Source of the DNA: Moritella marina ATCC 15381
GTDB lineage: Bacteria; Pseudomonadota; Gammaproteobacteria; Enterobacterales; Moritellaceae
DNA length: 64,000 bases
NCBI RefSeq assembly: GCF_008931805.1
Contig: NZ_CP044399.1
Coordinates: 434,001-498,000, forward strand
Reading direction: 5' to 3'
Shown here: one piece after another, positions 1-8,889 of the stretch
Position numbering within the stretch: the stretch's first letter is position 1
Layout of the letters: the number at the start of each line of letters is the position of its first letter
Notes under the pieces: model-generated
Database searches by the model: none
Seen by the model: the letters and a program-made list of their open reading frames with translations, nothing else
What the model was told of the DNA's origin: nothing
Program-made: the position numbers and the translations under genes

Positions 1-244
1 GAATAACCACAAAGTATTATTCACCTCAAATACGCCTACTCATGTTAATTTGTTGTTAAATTCGTGACGTATGTCTAATACTTACCAATGCTTTTGTTAA
101 TCAGTTGTTGCTTCATAGATGTTGTATAGAAATTACCTTATGCTTATTTTGTGTTTAGGAAACAGAGAAAATAACTCTTTTTAACTGGCGAGTGAGCCAA
201 CTAAAACCAACATTACAATAATAAAAATAGACAAGGAAATTAAT
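1..244. other. Upstream region of the aap operon
   Basis: This AT-rich stretch precedes aapJ. I see no open frame of note and no confident promoter or operator. A weak imperfect inverted repeat surrounds GGCGAGTGAGCC near 181-205. An AAGGAAA ribosome site lies just before the aapJ ATG. Confidence 0.4.
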
Positions 245-1258
245 ATGAAGGTTACAAAAATAGCTTTAATACTAGGTCTAGCATCAACACTACCCAATTT
301 AGTTAATGCTGCTACATTAGAGCAGGTAATGAAAAAAGGCGTATTAAACTGTGGTGTTTCTACAGGGATCCCTGGTTTCTCAGCAACGGATTCAAAGGGT
401 GTTTGGAAAGGTATCGACGTTGACTTTTGTCGCTCAGTTGCCGCTGCTGTATTAGGTGATGCATCGAAAGTTAAATTCATTCCACTGACAGCTAAAGAAC
501 GTTTTACGGCATTACAAAGTGGTGAAATCGACCTGCTATCTCGCGCGTCAACGTGGACTGCAACACGTGATACTTCACTTGGCTTAAATTTTGCTGGTGT
601 TAACTATTACGATGGTCAAGGTTTCTTAGTGAACAAAGATCTTGGTGTAACGTCTGCGAAAGAACTAGATGGTGCTTCTTTTTGTATTCAAGCGGGTACA
701 ACAACCGAACTTAACCTGACTGATTATTTCAAATCGAATAACATGGAATATAAAGCCGTGACGTTTGATACATCAGGTCAAACAATTGATGCATTCAAAA
801 AAGGTCGTTGTGACGCCGTTACCTCTGATGCATCTCAGCTATATGGTTTAAGAATTAAGTTGGACGATCCTAAATCAGCAGTTGTACTACCTGATATTAT
901 TTCTAAAGAACCACTTGGTCCTGTTGTGCGTCAAGGTGATGATGAATGGTTTAACGTAGTTCGTTGGAGCTTATTCGCAACACTTGAAGCGGAAGAGCTA
1001 GGTGTAACAGCAAGCAATGTTGATAAGCAATTAAAATCAGCTAATCCATCTGTTAAACGTCTGTTAGGTGTATCTGGTAAAGCGGGTGAAAACTTAGGGC
1101 TTAAATCAGATTGGGCTTACCAAATCGTAAAACAAGTTGGTAACTACGAAGAAATGTTTGAAAATAATGTAGGTAAAAACTCACCGCTTAACATTGACCG
1201 TGGTCTCAATAATTTATGGAATAAAGGCGGTTTAATGTACGCAATGCCAATTCGATAA
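245..1258 (+). CDS. aapJ: General L-amino acid ABC transporter, periplasmic binding protein AapJ
   Basis: This is the periplasmic receptor that delivers polar L-amino acids to the Aap/Bzt-type ABC importer. It has 337 residues, the usual family length. A signal peptide covers about residues 1-22 (hydrophobic ALILGLASTLP, cleavage near VNAA). The mature part opens TLEQVMKKGVLNCGVSTG, typical of the AapJ branch of the type II amino-acid binding proteins, and carries the paired cysteines seen in this subgroup. The ATG at 245 has an AAGGAAA ribosome site. It is the first gene of aapJQMP and is separated from the permease genes by a strong hairpin terminator, the usual arrangement for making more binding protein than permease. 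The family call is firm; the exact amino acids carried are inferred from it. Confidence 0.93.
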   Translation: MKVTKIALILGLASTLPNLVNAATLEQVMKKGVLNCGVSTGIPGFSATDSKGVWKGIDVDFCRSVAAAVLGDASKVKFIPLTAKERFTALQSGEIDLLSRASTWTATRDTSLGLNFAGVNYYDGQGFLVNKDLGVTSAKELDGASFCIQAGTTTELNLTDYFKSNNMEYKAVTFDTSGQTIDAFKKGRCDAVTSDASQLYGLRIKLDDPKSAVVLPDIISKEPLGPVVRQGDDEWFNVVRWSLFATLEAEELGVTASNVDKQLKSANPSVKRLLGVSGKAGENLGLKSDWAYQIVKQVGNYEEMFENNVGKNSPLNIDRGLNNLWNKGGLMYAMPIR

Positions 1259-1270
1259 ATTAATACCTCA

Positions 1271-1306
1271 GTCACTTCAGCTTATCATCAGATATGTTGA
1301 AGTGAC
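1271..1306 (+). repeat. Stem-loop in the aapJ-aapQ gap
   Basis: GTCACTTCA (1271-1279) and TGAAGTGAC (1298-1306) form a 9-bp stem with an 18-nt loop. It lies right after aapJ and before a second, stronger hairpin. It could protect the 3' end of a short aapJ-only transcript. That role is inferred. Confidence 0.55.
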
Positions 1307-1317
1307 CTTGGTATATC

Positions 1318-1338
1318 GGGGGCTTGGCCCCCTTTTTT
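1318..1338 (+). terminator. Rho-independent (partial) terminator between aapJ and aapQ
   Basis: GGGGGC, a TTG loop and GCCCCC are followed directly by six T. This is a textbook intrinsic terminator located 16 bp before the aapQ start. Because aapQMP have no other obvious promoter, it probably works as a leaky terminator that sets a higher level of aapJ than of the permease genes. Confidence 0.85.
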
Positions 1339-1354
1339 AAAAGGTTATTTTGTT

Positions 1355-2538
1355 ATGAATAATTCAAAACTCCCCCCAACCTCCAGCGGTTTGTTTAATA
1401 GCCCCAAAAATCGCGCAATTATTTTCCAAGTGCTTTCTTTAGTGGTTGTGGTTTTATGCATTTTTTACTTCGTTAACAACATGTTTGATAATGTAGCAAA
1501 AGGGGTATCACTACAGGTTTCTCATTCTTAGGTGAAACAGCTGGTTTTGGTGTCAGCCAATCACTTATTCCTTATGATGATACAAGTTCAACGTTTTTAG
1601 ATGTATTTATTGTTGGTATATTAAATACCATACTAGTGGGCGTGATTGGTATTGTGCTCGCGTCTATTATTGGCCTTATGGTTGGTATTGGTCGTCTATC
1701 TTCTAATTATTTAATCGCTAAATTATCACTGGTTTATATTGAAACCTTTCGTAACATACCGATTTTATTGCAAATTTTATTTTGGTATAACGTGGTACTT
1801 GCAGCACTACCAAGCCCGCGCCAAAGTATTTCTTATTTTGATTCTGTCTTTATTAATAACCGCGGTTTAATTGTACCGGATCCGATCTTTGAATCGGGCA
1901 GTAGTTTTATTCTTATCGCGTTTGTACTGGCTTGTATTAGTGTGGTCTTTCTGAGCAAGTGGGCAATCAAACGCCATGATCTAACGGGCGAAGAGTTTCC
2001 ATTAGTGAAAGTCTCTCTGGCTATCGTTGTTGTTGCACCTTTACTGGTATTTTTTGTTACCGGCCAACCTATAAGTGCTGAATATCCAGCGTTAAAAGGC
2101 TTTAACTTTAAAGGTGGTATCACTATTATTCCGGAATTACTGGCGCTGATCTTTGCGTTGAGTATTTATACCGCTACCTATATTGCTGAAGCTGTGCGAG
2201 CGGGGATTGAAGCTGTACCTCCAGGTCAAAAAGAAGCGGCAAAATCATTAGGGCTAAAAGATCATGTGATCTTGCGTAAAGTGGTGTTACCGCAAGCATT
2301 ACGCGTAATTATCCCTCCGGTTATTAACCAATATCTTAATCTAGTGAAAAACTCATCACTGGCAACGGCAATTGGTTATCCAGAAATTGTTACCTTGTTC
2401 TCAGGGACGACGCTTAACCAAGTCGGGCAGGCTATTGAGATTATCTTAATGACGATGGCCGTGTATCTTGTTTTCAGTATTGTTATTTCACTGCTGCTGA
2501 ACTGGGTTAATGCAAAAATGGAAATTAAAGGAAGATAA
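1355..2538 (+). pseudogene. aapQ: AapQ permease, frameshifted
   Basis: This is the first membrane permease of the amino-acid importer. Translation from ATG 1355 gives MNNSKLPPTSSGLFN and a first membrane segment, then runs into TAG at 1529-1531 after 58 codons. The -1 frame continues without a break through ITTGFSFLGETAGFGVSQS to the stop at 2538 and carries the permease domain, including the EAA loop region (EAVRAGIEAVPPGQKEAAKSLGL). Joined, the product would be about 394 residues, normal for AapQ. The break lies in the run AAAAGGGG (1499-1505 region), consistent with loss of one A. It may be a real mutation, an assembly error in a homopolymer, or, less likely, a site of -1 slippage. A GTG at 1636 could start a 300-residue fragment lacking the first membrane helix. 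Confidence 0.85.
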
Positions 2539-2539
2539 T

Positions 2540-3619
2540 ATGGCTGTTTATACGATGAAAGAGGCCAAACCTGCACCTTCGACGAGTAAGGGGTTGGTAT
2601 TCTGGTTACGAGAGAATTTATTTTCTACTATTCCTAATACGCTGTTAACACTGCTAGGTATTTACTTTATCTATGCCACAGTCCCACCATTATTGGATTG
2701 GATGATCTTTGATGCGACATGGAGTGGTACTAAAGAAGAAGTGGTAAAAGAAGGTGCACGCTGGATATTTATTATCGAGAAATTCGATCAATTTATGTAT
2801 GGTTTCTATCCTGAAGCACTGCATTGGCGTCCGAATTTAGTCGCTATTATCAGCATCATTTTTGTATTTTTTATACCGCGTCTGAGCAGTATTAAAATCA
2901 AATTTGTTAGTATGCTGTTGTATCCGGTTATATGCTTCATCTTGATCCGTGGTGGACTAGGACTTGAAGTGGTCGGCACTGAAAAATGGGGCGGTTTAAT
3001 GCTGACTATTTTGGTGGCTGCCGTGGGCATTATCGCATCATTCCCAATTGGTATCTTATTGGCGTTAGGTCGTCAGTCTGACAATATGCCGATTGTTAAA
3101 ACCTTATGTGTTGGTTTTATTGAGTTTATTCGTGGTGTGCCGCTTATTACTATCTTATTTATGGCGTCGGTAGTACTGCCGTTATTCTTTAGCGATGGTA
3201 TCGAGTTTGATAAGTTATTACGGGCGTTAATTGGTATTACCTTGTTCCAAGCCGCGTATATTGCCGAGGTTATTCGCGGTGGTTTACAAGCTATTCCAAA
3301 GGGTCAATATGAAGCGAGTGAATCATTAGGATTAACCTATTGGCAGGGCATGATTTTAATTATTCTGCCGCAGGCGTTAAAGATCTCGATTCCTAACTTG
3401 GTGGGTTCATTCATCTCGTTATTTAAAGACACGACCTTGGTATTAATTATTGGTTTATTCGATATTTTAGCAATGGTGACACTGACAAACAGTGATACTA
3501 GTTGGCTTGGTTTTGAAATTGAAGGCTATGTATTTGTTACCCTTATTTATTGGGTATTCTGCTTCAGCATGTCGCAATATTCGCGCGTGATAGAGCGTAG
3601 ATACAATACCGATCACTAA
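2540..3619 (+). CDS. aapM: General L-amino acid ABC transporter, permease AapM
   Basis: This is the second inner-membrane permease, expected to pair with AapQ and the ATPase AapP. I start it at ATG 2540 (MAVYTMKEAKPAP), which follows GGAAG at good spacing; an in-frame upstream start at 2510 would overlap aapQ. The product has 359 residues. It has an N-terminal membrane helix (LLTLLGIYFIYATVPPLL), a large periplasmic stretch, and then the HisM-type permease core with the EAA-loop sequence EVIRGGLQAIPKGQYEASES near residues 245-265. It sits 1 bp after aapQ and 66 bp before aapP, so it belongs to the same transcript. The reading frame is intact. Confidence 0.92.
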   Translation: MAVYTMKEAKPAPSTSKGLVFWLRENLFSTIPNTLLTLLGIYFIYATVPPLLDWMIFDATWSGTKEEVVKEGARWIFIIEKFDQFMYGFYPEALHWRPNLVAIISIIFVFFIPRLSSIKIKFVSMLLYPVICFILIRGGLGLEVVGTEKWGGLMLTILVAAVGIIASFPIGILLALGRQSDNMPIVKTLCVGFIEFIRGVPLITILFMASVVLPLFFSDGIEFDKLLRALIGITLFQAAYIAEVIRGGLQAIPKGQYEASESLGLTYWQGMILIILPQALKISIPNLVGSFISLFKDTTLVLIIGLFDILAMVTLTNSDTSWLGFEIEGYVFVTLIYWVFCFSMSQYSRVIERRYNTDH

Positions 3620-3685
3620 CCATTACCGTAAATTTACAGCTTAACACTGACCATTTACATAAGGTAATTGGTATAAGGAAATATC

Positions 3686-4432
3686 ATGTCAGAACAAGAT
3701 TATATGATCAGCATGCAAGACGTTAACAAATGGTATGGTGATTTTCACGTACTTAAAGACGTTAACTTAAATATTAAGAAAGGCGAGAAAGTGGTTATCT
3801 GTGGTCCGTCTGGATCGGGTAAATCAACGACAATCCGTTGTTTGAATCACCTTGAAAAATTTCAAGAAGGTAAAATCAACATTAATGGTACTGACTTGAT
3901 TGAAGACGTTAAAGTGGTACGTCATATTCGCTCGCAAGTGGGGATGGTATTCCAACACTTTAATTTGTTTCCGCATCTTTCTGTATTAGAAAACTTATTG
4001 CTTGCGCCAACTTGGGTACATAAAAAACCCCGTCATGAAGCGATTAAAACGGCGATGATGTACTTGGAACGCGTAAAAATTGCTGACCAAGCACATAAAT
4101 TTCCTAATCAGTTGTCTGGTGGGCAGCAGCAACGTGTAGCGATTGCGCGTTGTCTATGTATCAATCCTGAAATCATGTTGTTTGATGAACCGACATCGGC
4201 ACTGGATCCAGAAATGGTATCGGAAGTATTAGATGTGATGGTTGAGCTTGCAGATGAAGGTATCACTATGATCTGTGTAACCCACGAAATGGGCTTTGCT
4301 AAGAAAGTGGCTGATCGCGTTATCTTTATGGATGCAGGGCAGATTATTGAAGAGAACGAACCGCATGAGTTCTTTGATAATCCGCAATCAGATCGTTTAA
4401 AATTATTCTTAGAGCAGATTTTATCGCACTAA
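3686..4432 (+). CDS. aapP: General L-amino acid ABC transporter, ATPase AapP
   Basis: This cytoplasmic ATPase energises the AapQM permease. It has 248 residues. Walker A is GPSGSGKST (about residues 40-48), the Q-loop is [10 protein letters not shown], the signature is LSGGQQQR, Walker B is [14 protein letters not shown], and the switch histidine lies in VTHEMGF. These match polar amino-acid transport ATPases (GlnQ/AapP type). It closes the aapJQMP operon and is followed by a hairpin terminator. If the aapQ frameshift is real, this subunit may be left without a complete permease. Confidence 0.95.
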   Translation: MSEQDYMISMQDVNKWYGDFHVLKDVNLNIKKGEKVVICGPSGSGKSTTIRCLNHLEKFQEGKININGTDLIEDVKVVRHIRSQVGMVFQHFNLFPHLSVLENLLLAPTWVHKKPRHEAIKTAMMYLERVKIADQAHKFPNQLSGGQQQRVAIARCLCINPEIMLFDEPTSALDPEMVSEVLDVMVELADEGITMICVTHEMGFAKKVADRVIFMDAGQIIEENEPHEFFDNPQSDRLKLFLEQILSH

Positions 4433-4479
4433 GTAAAGCACTAAGAACAGTACTTACAAAAGTATGATGTACTGCTGAT

Positions 4480-4529
4480 AAGCCTTACGCTTAATCCATT
4501 ACTATAATGGGTTAGGGTAAGGCTTTTTT
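4480..4529 (+). terminator. Terminator of the aap operon
   Basis: AAGCCTTAC pairs with GTAAGGCTT, with further pairing inside (AATCCATTA against TAATGGGTT), followed by a T run. It is placed 48 bp after aapP. Confidence 0.8.
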
Positions 4530-4571
4530 ATGAGTCTATTTATATGTAGAAAATAAGATGCAGGAAATCAT

Positions 4572-4937
4572 ATGTTGGAAATGATAGATATCGAAATGGA
4601 CAATGCGGTTGCGTTTCAAATGTCGGGTAAAATAACGGAAGGTGATATGGCGTTGGTGCTGAATGTTGCCAAAGAGAAAATTTCGCGTTATGGCAGTATT
4701 ATGCTGTTTGAAAAGATTAATTCATTTAGCGGTGTTGAATTTTCAGCCCTAATCGAAGAGTTTAAATACCTGTTTGATGTCGGTATTAGCAATATAGACA
4801 AGGTGGCGATATTAACGGATAAAAAATGGATAGAGCATATTGTTAATATCGAAGATAAAATATTTAAAAGTATTGATATGAAATGTTTTGCTTTGGAAGA
4901 GCAGTCGCAGGCAATTGCGTTTCTTAAAGGGTTATAA
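4572..4937 (+). CDS. SpoIIAA-like (STAS/SEC14-fold) protein
   Basis: This is a 121-residue soluble protein with the pattern of the SpoIIAA-like family: an N-terminal strand (AVAFQMSGKITEGDM), a central FEKINSFSGVEFSAL segment, and KVAILTDKKWIEH followed by a C-terminal AIAFLKGL helix. Family members share the STAS/SEC14-like fold and are thought to bind lipids or act in anti-sigma-type partner switching, but none has a well-defined role in gammaproteobacteria. No kinase or anti-sigma gene lies nearby, so context gives no help. It stands alone between two terminators. The ATG at 4572 is preceded by GCAGGAAATCAT, giving an AGGA ribosome site. Confidence 0.75.
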   Translation: MLEMIDIEMDNAVAFQMSGKITEGDMALVLNVAKEKISRYGSIMLFEKINSFSGVEFSALIEEFKYLFDVGISNIDKVAILTDKKWIEHIVNIEDKIFKSIDMKCFALEEQSQAIAFLKGL

Positions 4938-4968
4938 AAAACCAGCAGTCGTTAGTGACTGCTGGTTT
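4937..4968. terminator. Hairpin terminator between the SpoIIAA-like gene and ahpF
   Basis: AACCAGCAGTC and GACTGCTGGTT form a perfect 11-bp stem with A residues before and T residues after. It begins right after the SpoIIAA-like stop and can serve both convergent genes. Confidence 0.75.
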
Positions 4969-5060
4969 ACAGGGGGATAAGCCTTGCACGTGGGGACTAG
5001 CGCAAATTTTATCTTATTGCTGTTTGCTGCAATTTAGTTCTTACAACTTACTATTTACAG

Positions 5061-6650
5061 TTAAGCGTTAACGGTATCAGTTGGTGCCGGAGTACGAATC
5101 AAATGGTCAAAGGCACTTAAGCTAGCTTTTGAACCTTCACCCATGGCAATGATGATTTGCTTATAAGGTACTGTTGTTACATCACCAGCGGCAAATATAC
5201 CTGCAACCGAAGTTTCGCCTTTAGCATTCACTTCAATTTCGCCACGGGCTGATAACTCCACATCACTGCCTTTTAAGAAATCACTGTTTGGCATCAACCC
5301 AATTTGTACAAAGATACCGGCAAGTTCAAGTTGTTTCGCATCGCCAGTGGCGCGGTCAACATAATTAAGCGCTGTTACACGTGTACCATCACCAATTACT
5401 TCAGTGGTTTGCGCTTGTTTAATAATGGTAATGTTAGCAATACTGTCGGCCTTATTAACCAATACTTGATCGGCACGTAAGGTATCTGCAAATTCAAGCA
5501 CGGTCACATGTTCAACCAAGCCCGCTAAGTCGATAGCCGCTTCGATACCGGAATTACCGCCACCAATAACAGCCACTTTTTTGCCTTTAAACAATGGACC
5601 ATCACAATGTGGGCAATAAGCCACGCCTTTGTTGCGGTATTCTTGTTCGCCAGGTACATTCATTTCTCTCCAACGTGCACCTGTTGATAAGATCACACTG
5701 CGGCTTTTTAATATCGCGCCACTATCGAGTTCAACATGAATATAGCCATCAGCTGTTTTTTCAGCACTCACTACACCTGCGGCTCGTTGCTCATTCATGA
5801 TATCCACATGATATTCTTTAACGTGCTCTTCAAGTGCAGCTGCGAGTTTAGGACCTTGAGTTTCTTTGACTGAAATAAAGTTTTCAATTGCCATGGTATC
5901 CATAACTTGACCACCAAAGCGTTCAGCAACGACACCGGTACGGATACCTTTACGTGCAGCGTAGATAGCAGCAGATGCGCCAGCTGGACCACCACCAACA
6001 ACGAGTACTTCGTACGGTGCTTTTTCGTTTAATGCTAGCGCTTGTTTTTTTGCTGCGCCAGTATCAACTTTAGCTAATATTTCTGTTAATGAAATACGAC
6101 CTTGGGTGAACACTTCACCATTTAAGTAAACACTTGGTACGGCCATGATGTTACGTTCAGCTACTTCATCTTGGAATGCTGCGCCGTCAATCATGGTTGT
6201 TTTAATATTAGGATTCGTTGCAGCCATCATATTTAAGGCTTGCACAACATCTGGGCAGTTTTGACAGCTTAATGATATGAATATTTCAAAATTCATTTCA
6301 CCTTCAAGATTAGCAATTTGTTCAATGACTTCGGCATCGAGTTTCATTGGATGGCCACCACTATGTAGTAGGGCTAACACCAAAGATGTAAATTCATGTC
6401 CCATTGGTAAACCAGCAAAGCCAATGGCAGTTTGCTTCATCGGATTAACTACCTGCATGATAGGTTTACGTGCGCTCGCGCTTTGATCTTCGATAACAAT
6501 TACTTTTTCGCTTAATGATGCGATGTCATTAGCTAGGGTATGTAATTTCTGTGCGGTCTGGCTGTCATCAAGGCTTAGTACTAGCTGTACTTCGGTCTTT
6601 AAGTTTTGTAAATACGCCTTTAACTGGGTTTTCATATTTTGGTCTAACAT
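5061..6650 (-). CDS. ahpF: Alkyl hydroperoxide reductase subunit F (AhpF)
   Basis: This NAD(P)H-dependent flavoprotein passes electrons to AhpC for reduction of peroxides. It has 529 residues, the normal length. The N-terminal double thioredoxin-like domain carries its redox pair in [10 protein letters not shown] (about residues 128-131). The C-terminal thioredoxin-reductase-like half has the FAD motif [17 protein letters not shown] (about 217-233), the second redox pair CPHCDG (about 343-346) and the NAD motif [10 protein letters not shown] (about 363-372). It lies 201 bp downstream of ahpC on the same strand, with a hairpin in between that probably lowers ahpF expression relative to ahpC. 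The identification is secure. Confidence 0.97.
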   Translation of the reverse strand: MLDQNMKTQLKAYLQNLKTEVQLVLSLDDSQTAQKLHTLANDIASLSEKVIVIEDQSASARKPIMQVVNPMKQTAIGFAGLPMGHEFTSLVLALLHSGGHPMKLDAEVIEQIANLEGEMNFEIFISLSCQNCPDVVQALNMMAATNPNIKTTMIDGAAFQDEVAERNIMAVPSVYLNGEVFTQGRISLTEILAKVDTGAAKKQALALNEKAPYEVLVVGGGPAGASAAIYAARKGIRTGVVAERFGGQVMDTMAIENFISVKETQGPKLAAALEEHVKEYHVDIMNEQRAAGVVSAEKTADGYIHVELDSGAILKSRSVILSTGARWREMNVPGEQEYRNKGVAYCPHCDGPLFKGKKVAVIGGGNSGIEAAIDLAGLVEHVTVLEFADTLRADQVLVNKADSIANITIIKQAQTTEVIGDGTRVTALNYVDRATGDAKQLELAGIFVQIGLMPNSDFLKGSDVELSARGEIEVNAKGETSVAGIFAAGDVTTVPYKQIIIAMGEGSKASLSAFDHLIRTPAPTDTVNA

Positions 6651-6774
6651 GGTGACACCTTTTTAATTCTGTTTATGGCTACATTGATGCGCTTTTGAAA
6701 ACGCGATTAGCAATTTGGTTAATTTAAAAATCGATTTTCTGCTGTTATTTTTCGAGGGTAAGCAAAAATGTATT

Positions 6775-6810
6775 TTTAAATGACCTCAGCGATTGCTGTA
6801 TGCTGAGGTC
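6775..6810 (-). terminator. Hairpin between ahpC and ahpF
   Basis: GACCTCAGC (6782-6790) and GCTGAGGTC (6802-6810) form a 9-bp stem. On the minus strand it is followed by a weak T-rich stretch. It lies just after the ahpC stop, and I infer partial termination so that AhpC exceeds AhpF. Confidence 0.65.
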
Positions 6811-6851
6811 GTCTTATCTTCAATTAATCAGTCTTTAAAGTTGCCTTTAAA

Positions 6852-7409
6852 TTAGATTTTACCTACTAGGTCTAGTGAAGGAGCTAGTGTTTCTTCGCCT
6901 TCTTTCCATTTAGCTGGGCAAACTTCGCCTGGGTTAGCAGCTACATATTGTGCTGCTTTAACTTTACGCATTAAGTCTTCAGCGTCACGGCCAATACCTT
7001 CTGCTGTGATTTCCATTGCTTGGATAACACCTTGTGGGTCAACTAGGAAAGTTGCACGGTCAGCAAGACCTTGACCTTCACGCATCACATTGAAGTTGTT
7101 TGTGATGTTGCCTGATTGGTCGCCTACCATGAAGTAGTTGATTTTGCCGATTGTGTCAGAGCTGTCGTGCCATGCTTTGTGTGTGAAGTGTGTGTCAGTT
7201 GATACAGAGAAAACTTCAACACCACGTTTTTGTAGTTCTTCGTAATGGTCTGCAACATCACCTAGTTCAGTAGGGCAAACAAATGTGAAGTCAGCTGGGT
7301 AGAAGAAGAATACAGCCCATTTACCATGTACGTCTTGCTCAGAAATTTCTACGAATTCGCCTTGTTTAAAAGCCGTTGCGTTGAATGGTTTGATTTGAGT
7401 ATTGATCAT
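6852..7409 (-). CDS. ahpC: Alkyl hydroperoxide reductase subunit C (peroxiredoxin AhpC)
   Basis: This is a typical 2-Cys peroxiredoxin that reduces hydrogen peroxide and organic peroxides and is recycled by AhpF. It has 185 residues. The peroxidatic cysteine is in [14 protein letters not shown] (about residue 47) and the resolving cysteine in [11 protein letters not shown] (about residue 166). The C-terminal tail is of the AhpC type. An OxyR-type operator and a matching promoter lie upstream (7483-7548). It heads the ahpC-ahpF pair. Confidence 0.97.
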   Translation of the reverse strand: MINTQIKPFNATAFKQGEFVEISEQDVHGKWAVFFFYPADFTFVCPTELGDVADHYEELQKRGVEVFSVSTDTHFTHKAWHDSSDTIGKINYFMVGDQSGNITNNFNVMREGQGLADRATFLVDPQGVIQAMEITAEGIGRDAEDLMRKVKAAQYVAANPGEVCPAKWKEGEETLAPSLDLVGKI

Positions 7410-7482
7410 GTTGTTATCCTATTAATTAGTTAATTGTGTGATGGGACTCTTGCAGTAGTCTTGCTGCGAATCCATGAGAAGG

Positions 7483-7548
7483 ATTATGGGGCAATCATAT
7501 GGATAGGTAAAGCTGACTGAATATATGAAAGTGATAGTTTAAATCTAT
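7483..7548 (-). promoter_or_regulatory. Predicted OxyR operator and ahpC promoter
   Basis: ATAGTTTAAATCTAT at 7534-7548 matches the OxyR half-operator ATAG-N7-CTAT, including the inner T and A positions, within a larger palindrome GTGATAG...CTATCAC. A weaker second half-site ends in ATAT at 7512-7526, one helical turn away. Directly next to it, read on the minus strand, are a -35-like TTTACC (7506-7511), 17 bp of spacing, and a -10-like CATAAT (7483-7488). This is the expected layout for OxyR activation of ahpC. Confidence 0.75.
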
Positions 7549-7633
7549 CACTCTTTGAGCCGAGGTTAACTACGTCGTGAGGTGATTAATTAACGTGATG
7601 TCTTACGGAGAGGGCTAGTAGCTTAAATAATGT

Positions 7634-7668
7634 TATAAAGAGTGCTATAAAGAGTGCTGTAAGAGTGT
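7634..7668 (+). repeat. Short tandem repeat in the ahpC / GNAT divergent gap
   Basis: TATAAAGAGTGC occurs twice head to tail (7634-7645, 7646-7657), followed by a degenerate third copy. It lies about 40-70 bp before the GNAT gene. No function is evident. Confidence 0.6.
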
Positions 7669-7705
7669 TATTAATCGTGTTGTAAATCTTGTTATGAGAG
7701 GTGTT

Positions 7706-8224
7706 ATGAATAGTGAGTCTAAGCGAGGTATTAAAATAGAATTGGCTGATGCATCCCATTTAACCGCCTTTAAGTCCTACGTCGATGAATGCGTAACTGA
7801 TGGTATTGTGCTTTATGAATTTATTTTTAATAACCACGCGACTTATCTAAATAAGCGTATTGCGTATGCTCGCGGCGAACAGTTGCCTAAAGGTTGGACG
7901 CCGATCTCGACTTATTTTTGTATCGAAAATGACATTATCCTTGGTTCACTTCGTGTTAGGCAGGGGGATAGTGATTATATTAATAACGTTATTGGCCACG
8001 TAGGGTATGAAACGAGACCGTCTGCGAGAGGCCAAGGGGTCGCGCAGTTGATGTTGTCGTATATTCAAAATACAGTACTGACAGATGCTGTTATTATCAC
8101 TTGTGCCCCCTCTAATCTTGCGTCACGTAAGGTGATAGAGAAATGTGGTGGTGAATTTTTGAATCAATTCTATAGTAAAGAAGAAGCGTTACAGGTACTA
8201 AGGTATCGTTTATCGCCAGCATAA
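7706..8224 (+). CDS. GNAT-family N-acetyltransferase
   Basis: This is a predicted acetyl-CoA-dependent acetyltransferase of about 172 residues. The acetyl-CoA-binding region is recognisable as GHVGYETRPSARGQGVAQLML (about residues 100-120), and the C-terminal CAPSNLASRKVIEKCGGEF is the usual helix-strand ending. It resembles the uncharacterised COG3981 type of GNAT. An ATG at 7694 is also in frame, but GAGAGG at 7696-7701 is better placed for ATG 7706. It is transcribed away from ahpC. The substrate is unknown. Confidence 0.8.
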   Translation: MNSESKRGIKIELADASHLTAFKSYVDECVTDGIVLYEFIFNNHATYLNKRIAYARGEQLPKGWTPISTYFCIENDIILGSLRVRQGDSDYINNVIGHVGYETRPSARGQGVAQLMLSYIQNTVLTDAVIITCAPSNLASRKVIEKCGGEFLNQFYSKEEALQVLRYRLSPA

Positions 8225-8351
8225 ATAAGGAATTTTATGCAGTTGTAATTTAATCAGAAGTTGCTACTCTGGATAGCTAAGCTATTAACATAGATGTATG
8301 TAATACACAGTGTTATTACCCATCTATTGATTCATATTAAAAAGGAATTTT

Positions 8352-8798
8352 ATGAACATCAAGCAAGCATCACTCGAAGAGTTAAACGACCTGGTTAGTC
8401 TATTTGATCAATATATGGTGTTTTATAAGCAACCATCAGCCCCACAAAAATACCGTCCGTATTTAGGTGAGCGTTTAATGAATAACGATGCAACGGTGTT
8501 TATTGCGTATAACAAAGGTGGTGATCCGATGGGGTTTGTACTTAACTACCACTCGTTTTCCTCGGTGTCGTTAGGCAGAATTATGGTACTAAATGATTTG
8601 TTTATAGCGCCTGAATATCGCCGACAGGGGTTAGCGAATGAATTGATTCATCGAGTCGTGAGGGAGGCGCGTAATACGGGGGCTATCCGTGTCGATTTGA
8701 ATACCGCTCAGGATAACTTCTCGGCGCAAGCCTTGTATGAAAAACTCGGGTTTGTAAAAGATACCGCGTATTTTTCGTATAATTTGGCGGTAAAATAG
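8352..8798 (+). CDS. GNAT-family N-acetyltransferase
   Basis: This is a 148-residue acetyltransferase. The family core is LNDLFIAPEYRRQGLANELIHRVV (motif A with the R-R-Q-G-L acetyl-CoA loop, about residues 83-106), followed by VDLNTAQDNFSAQALYEKLGF, where N and Y are the conserved motif-B residues. An AAAGGAATTTT ribosome site precedes ATG 8352. It follows another GNAT gene by 127 bp, but the two are not close in sequence, so this is not a recent tandem duplicate. The substrate is not predictable. Confidence 0.85.
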   Translation: MNIKQASLEELNDLVSLFDQYMVFYKQPSAPQKYRPYLGERLMNNDATVFIAYNKGGDPMGFVLNYHSFSSVSLGRIMVLNDLFIAPEYRRQGLANELIHRVVREARNTGAIRVDLNTAQDNFSAQALYEKLGFVKDTAYFSYNLAVK

Positions 8799-8834
8799 CA
8801 GTTCATCGATTGATATCGATTTATATCGATTTAG

Positions 8835-8870
8835 TAACATCAATAGCTTGGTAGCAATCTATTGATGTTA
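8835..8870. terminator. Perfect 12-bp inverted repeat between convergent genes
   Basis: TAACATCAATAG (8835-8846) and CTATTGATGTTA (8859-8870) can form a 12-bp stem with a 12-nt loop between the GNAT gene and the convergent Mpo1-like gene. There is no T run, so terminator function is inferred from position. Confidence 0.55.
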
Positions 8871-8889
8871 AGTGATTAATGCCCGCTTA

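Noticed and set aside
245-480. A 99-residue reverse-strand frame across the start of aapJ
   Set aside because: It lies over the coding start of aapJ and has no family resemblance or ribosome site. The same reasoning removes the many other short antisense frames in this window.
1493-1531. Programmed -1 frameshifting in aapQ as the normal mode of expression
   Set aside because: The A4G4 run could slip, but there is no downstream structure I can identify, and AapQ is not known to use frameshifting. A mutation or read error is simpler.
8805-8833. Repeated ATCGAT-type words near the end of the second GNAT gene
   Set aside because: Only a few imperfect copies in AT-rich DNA; no array or regular spacing.
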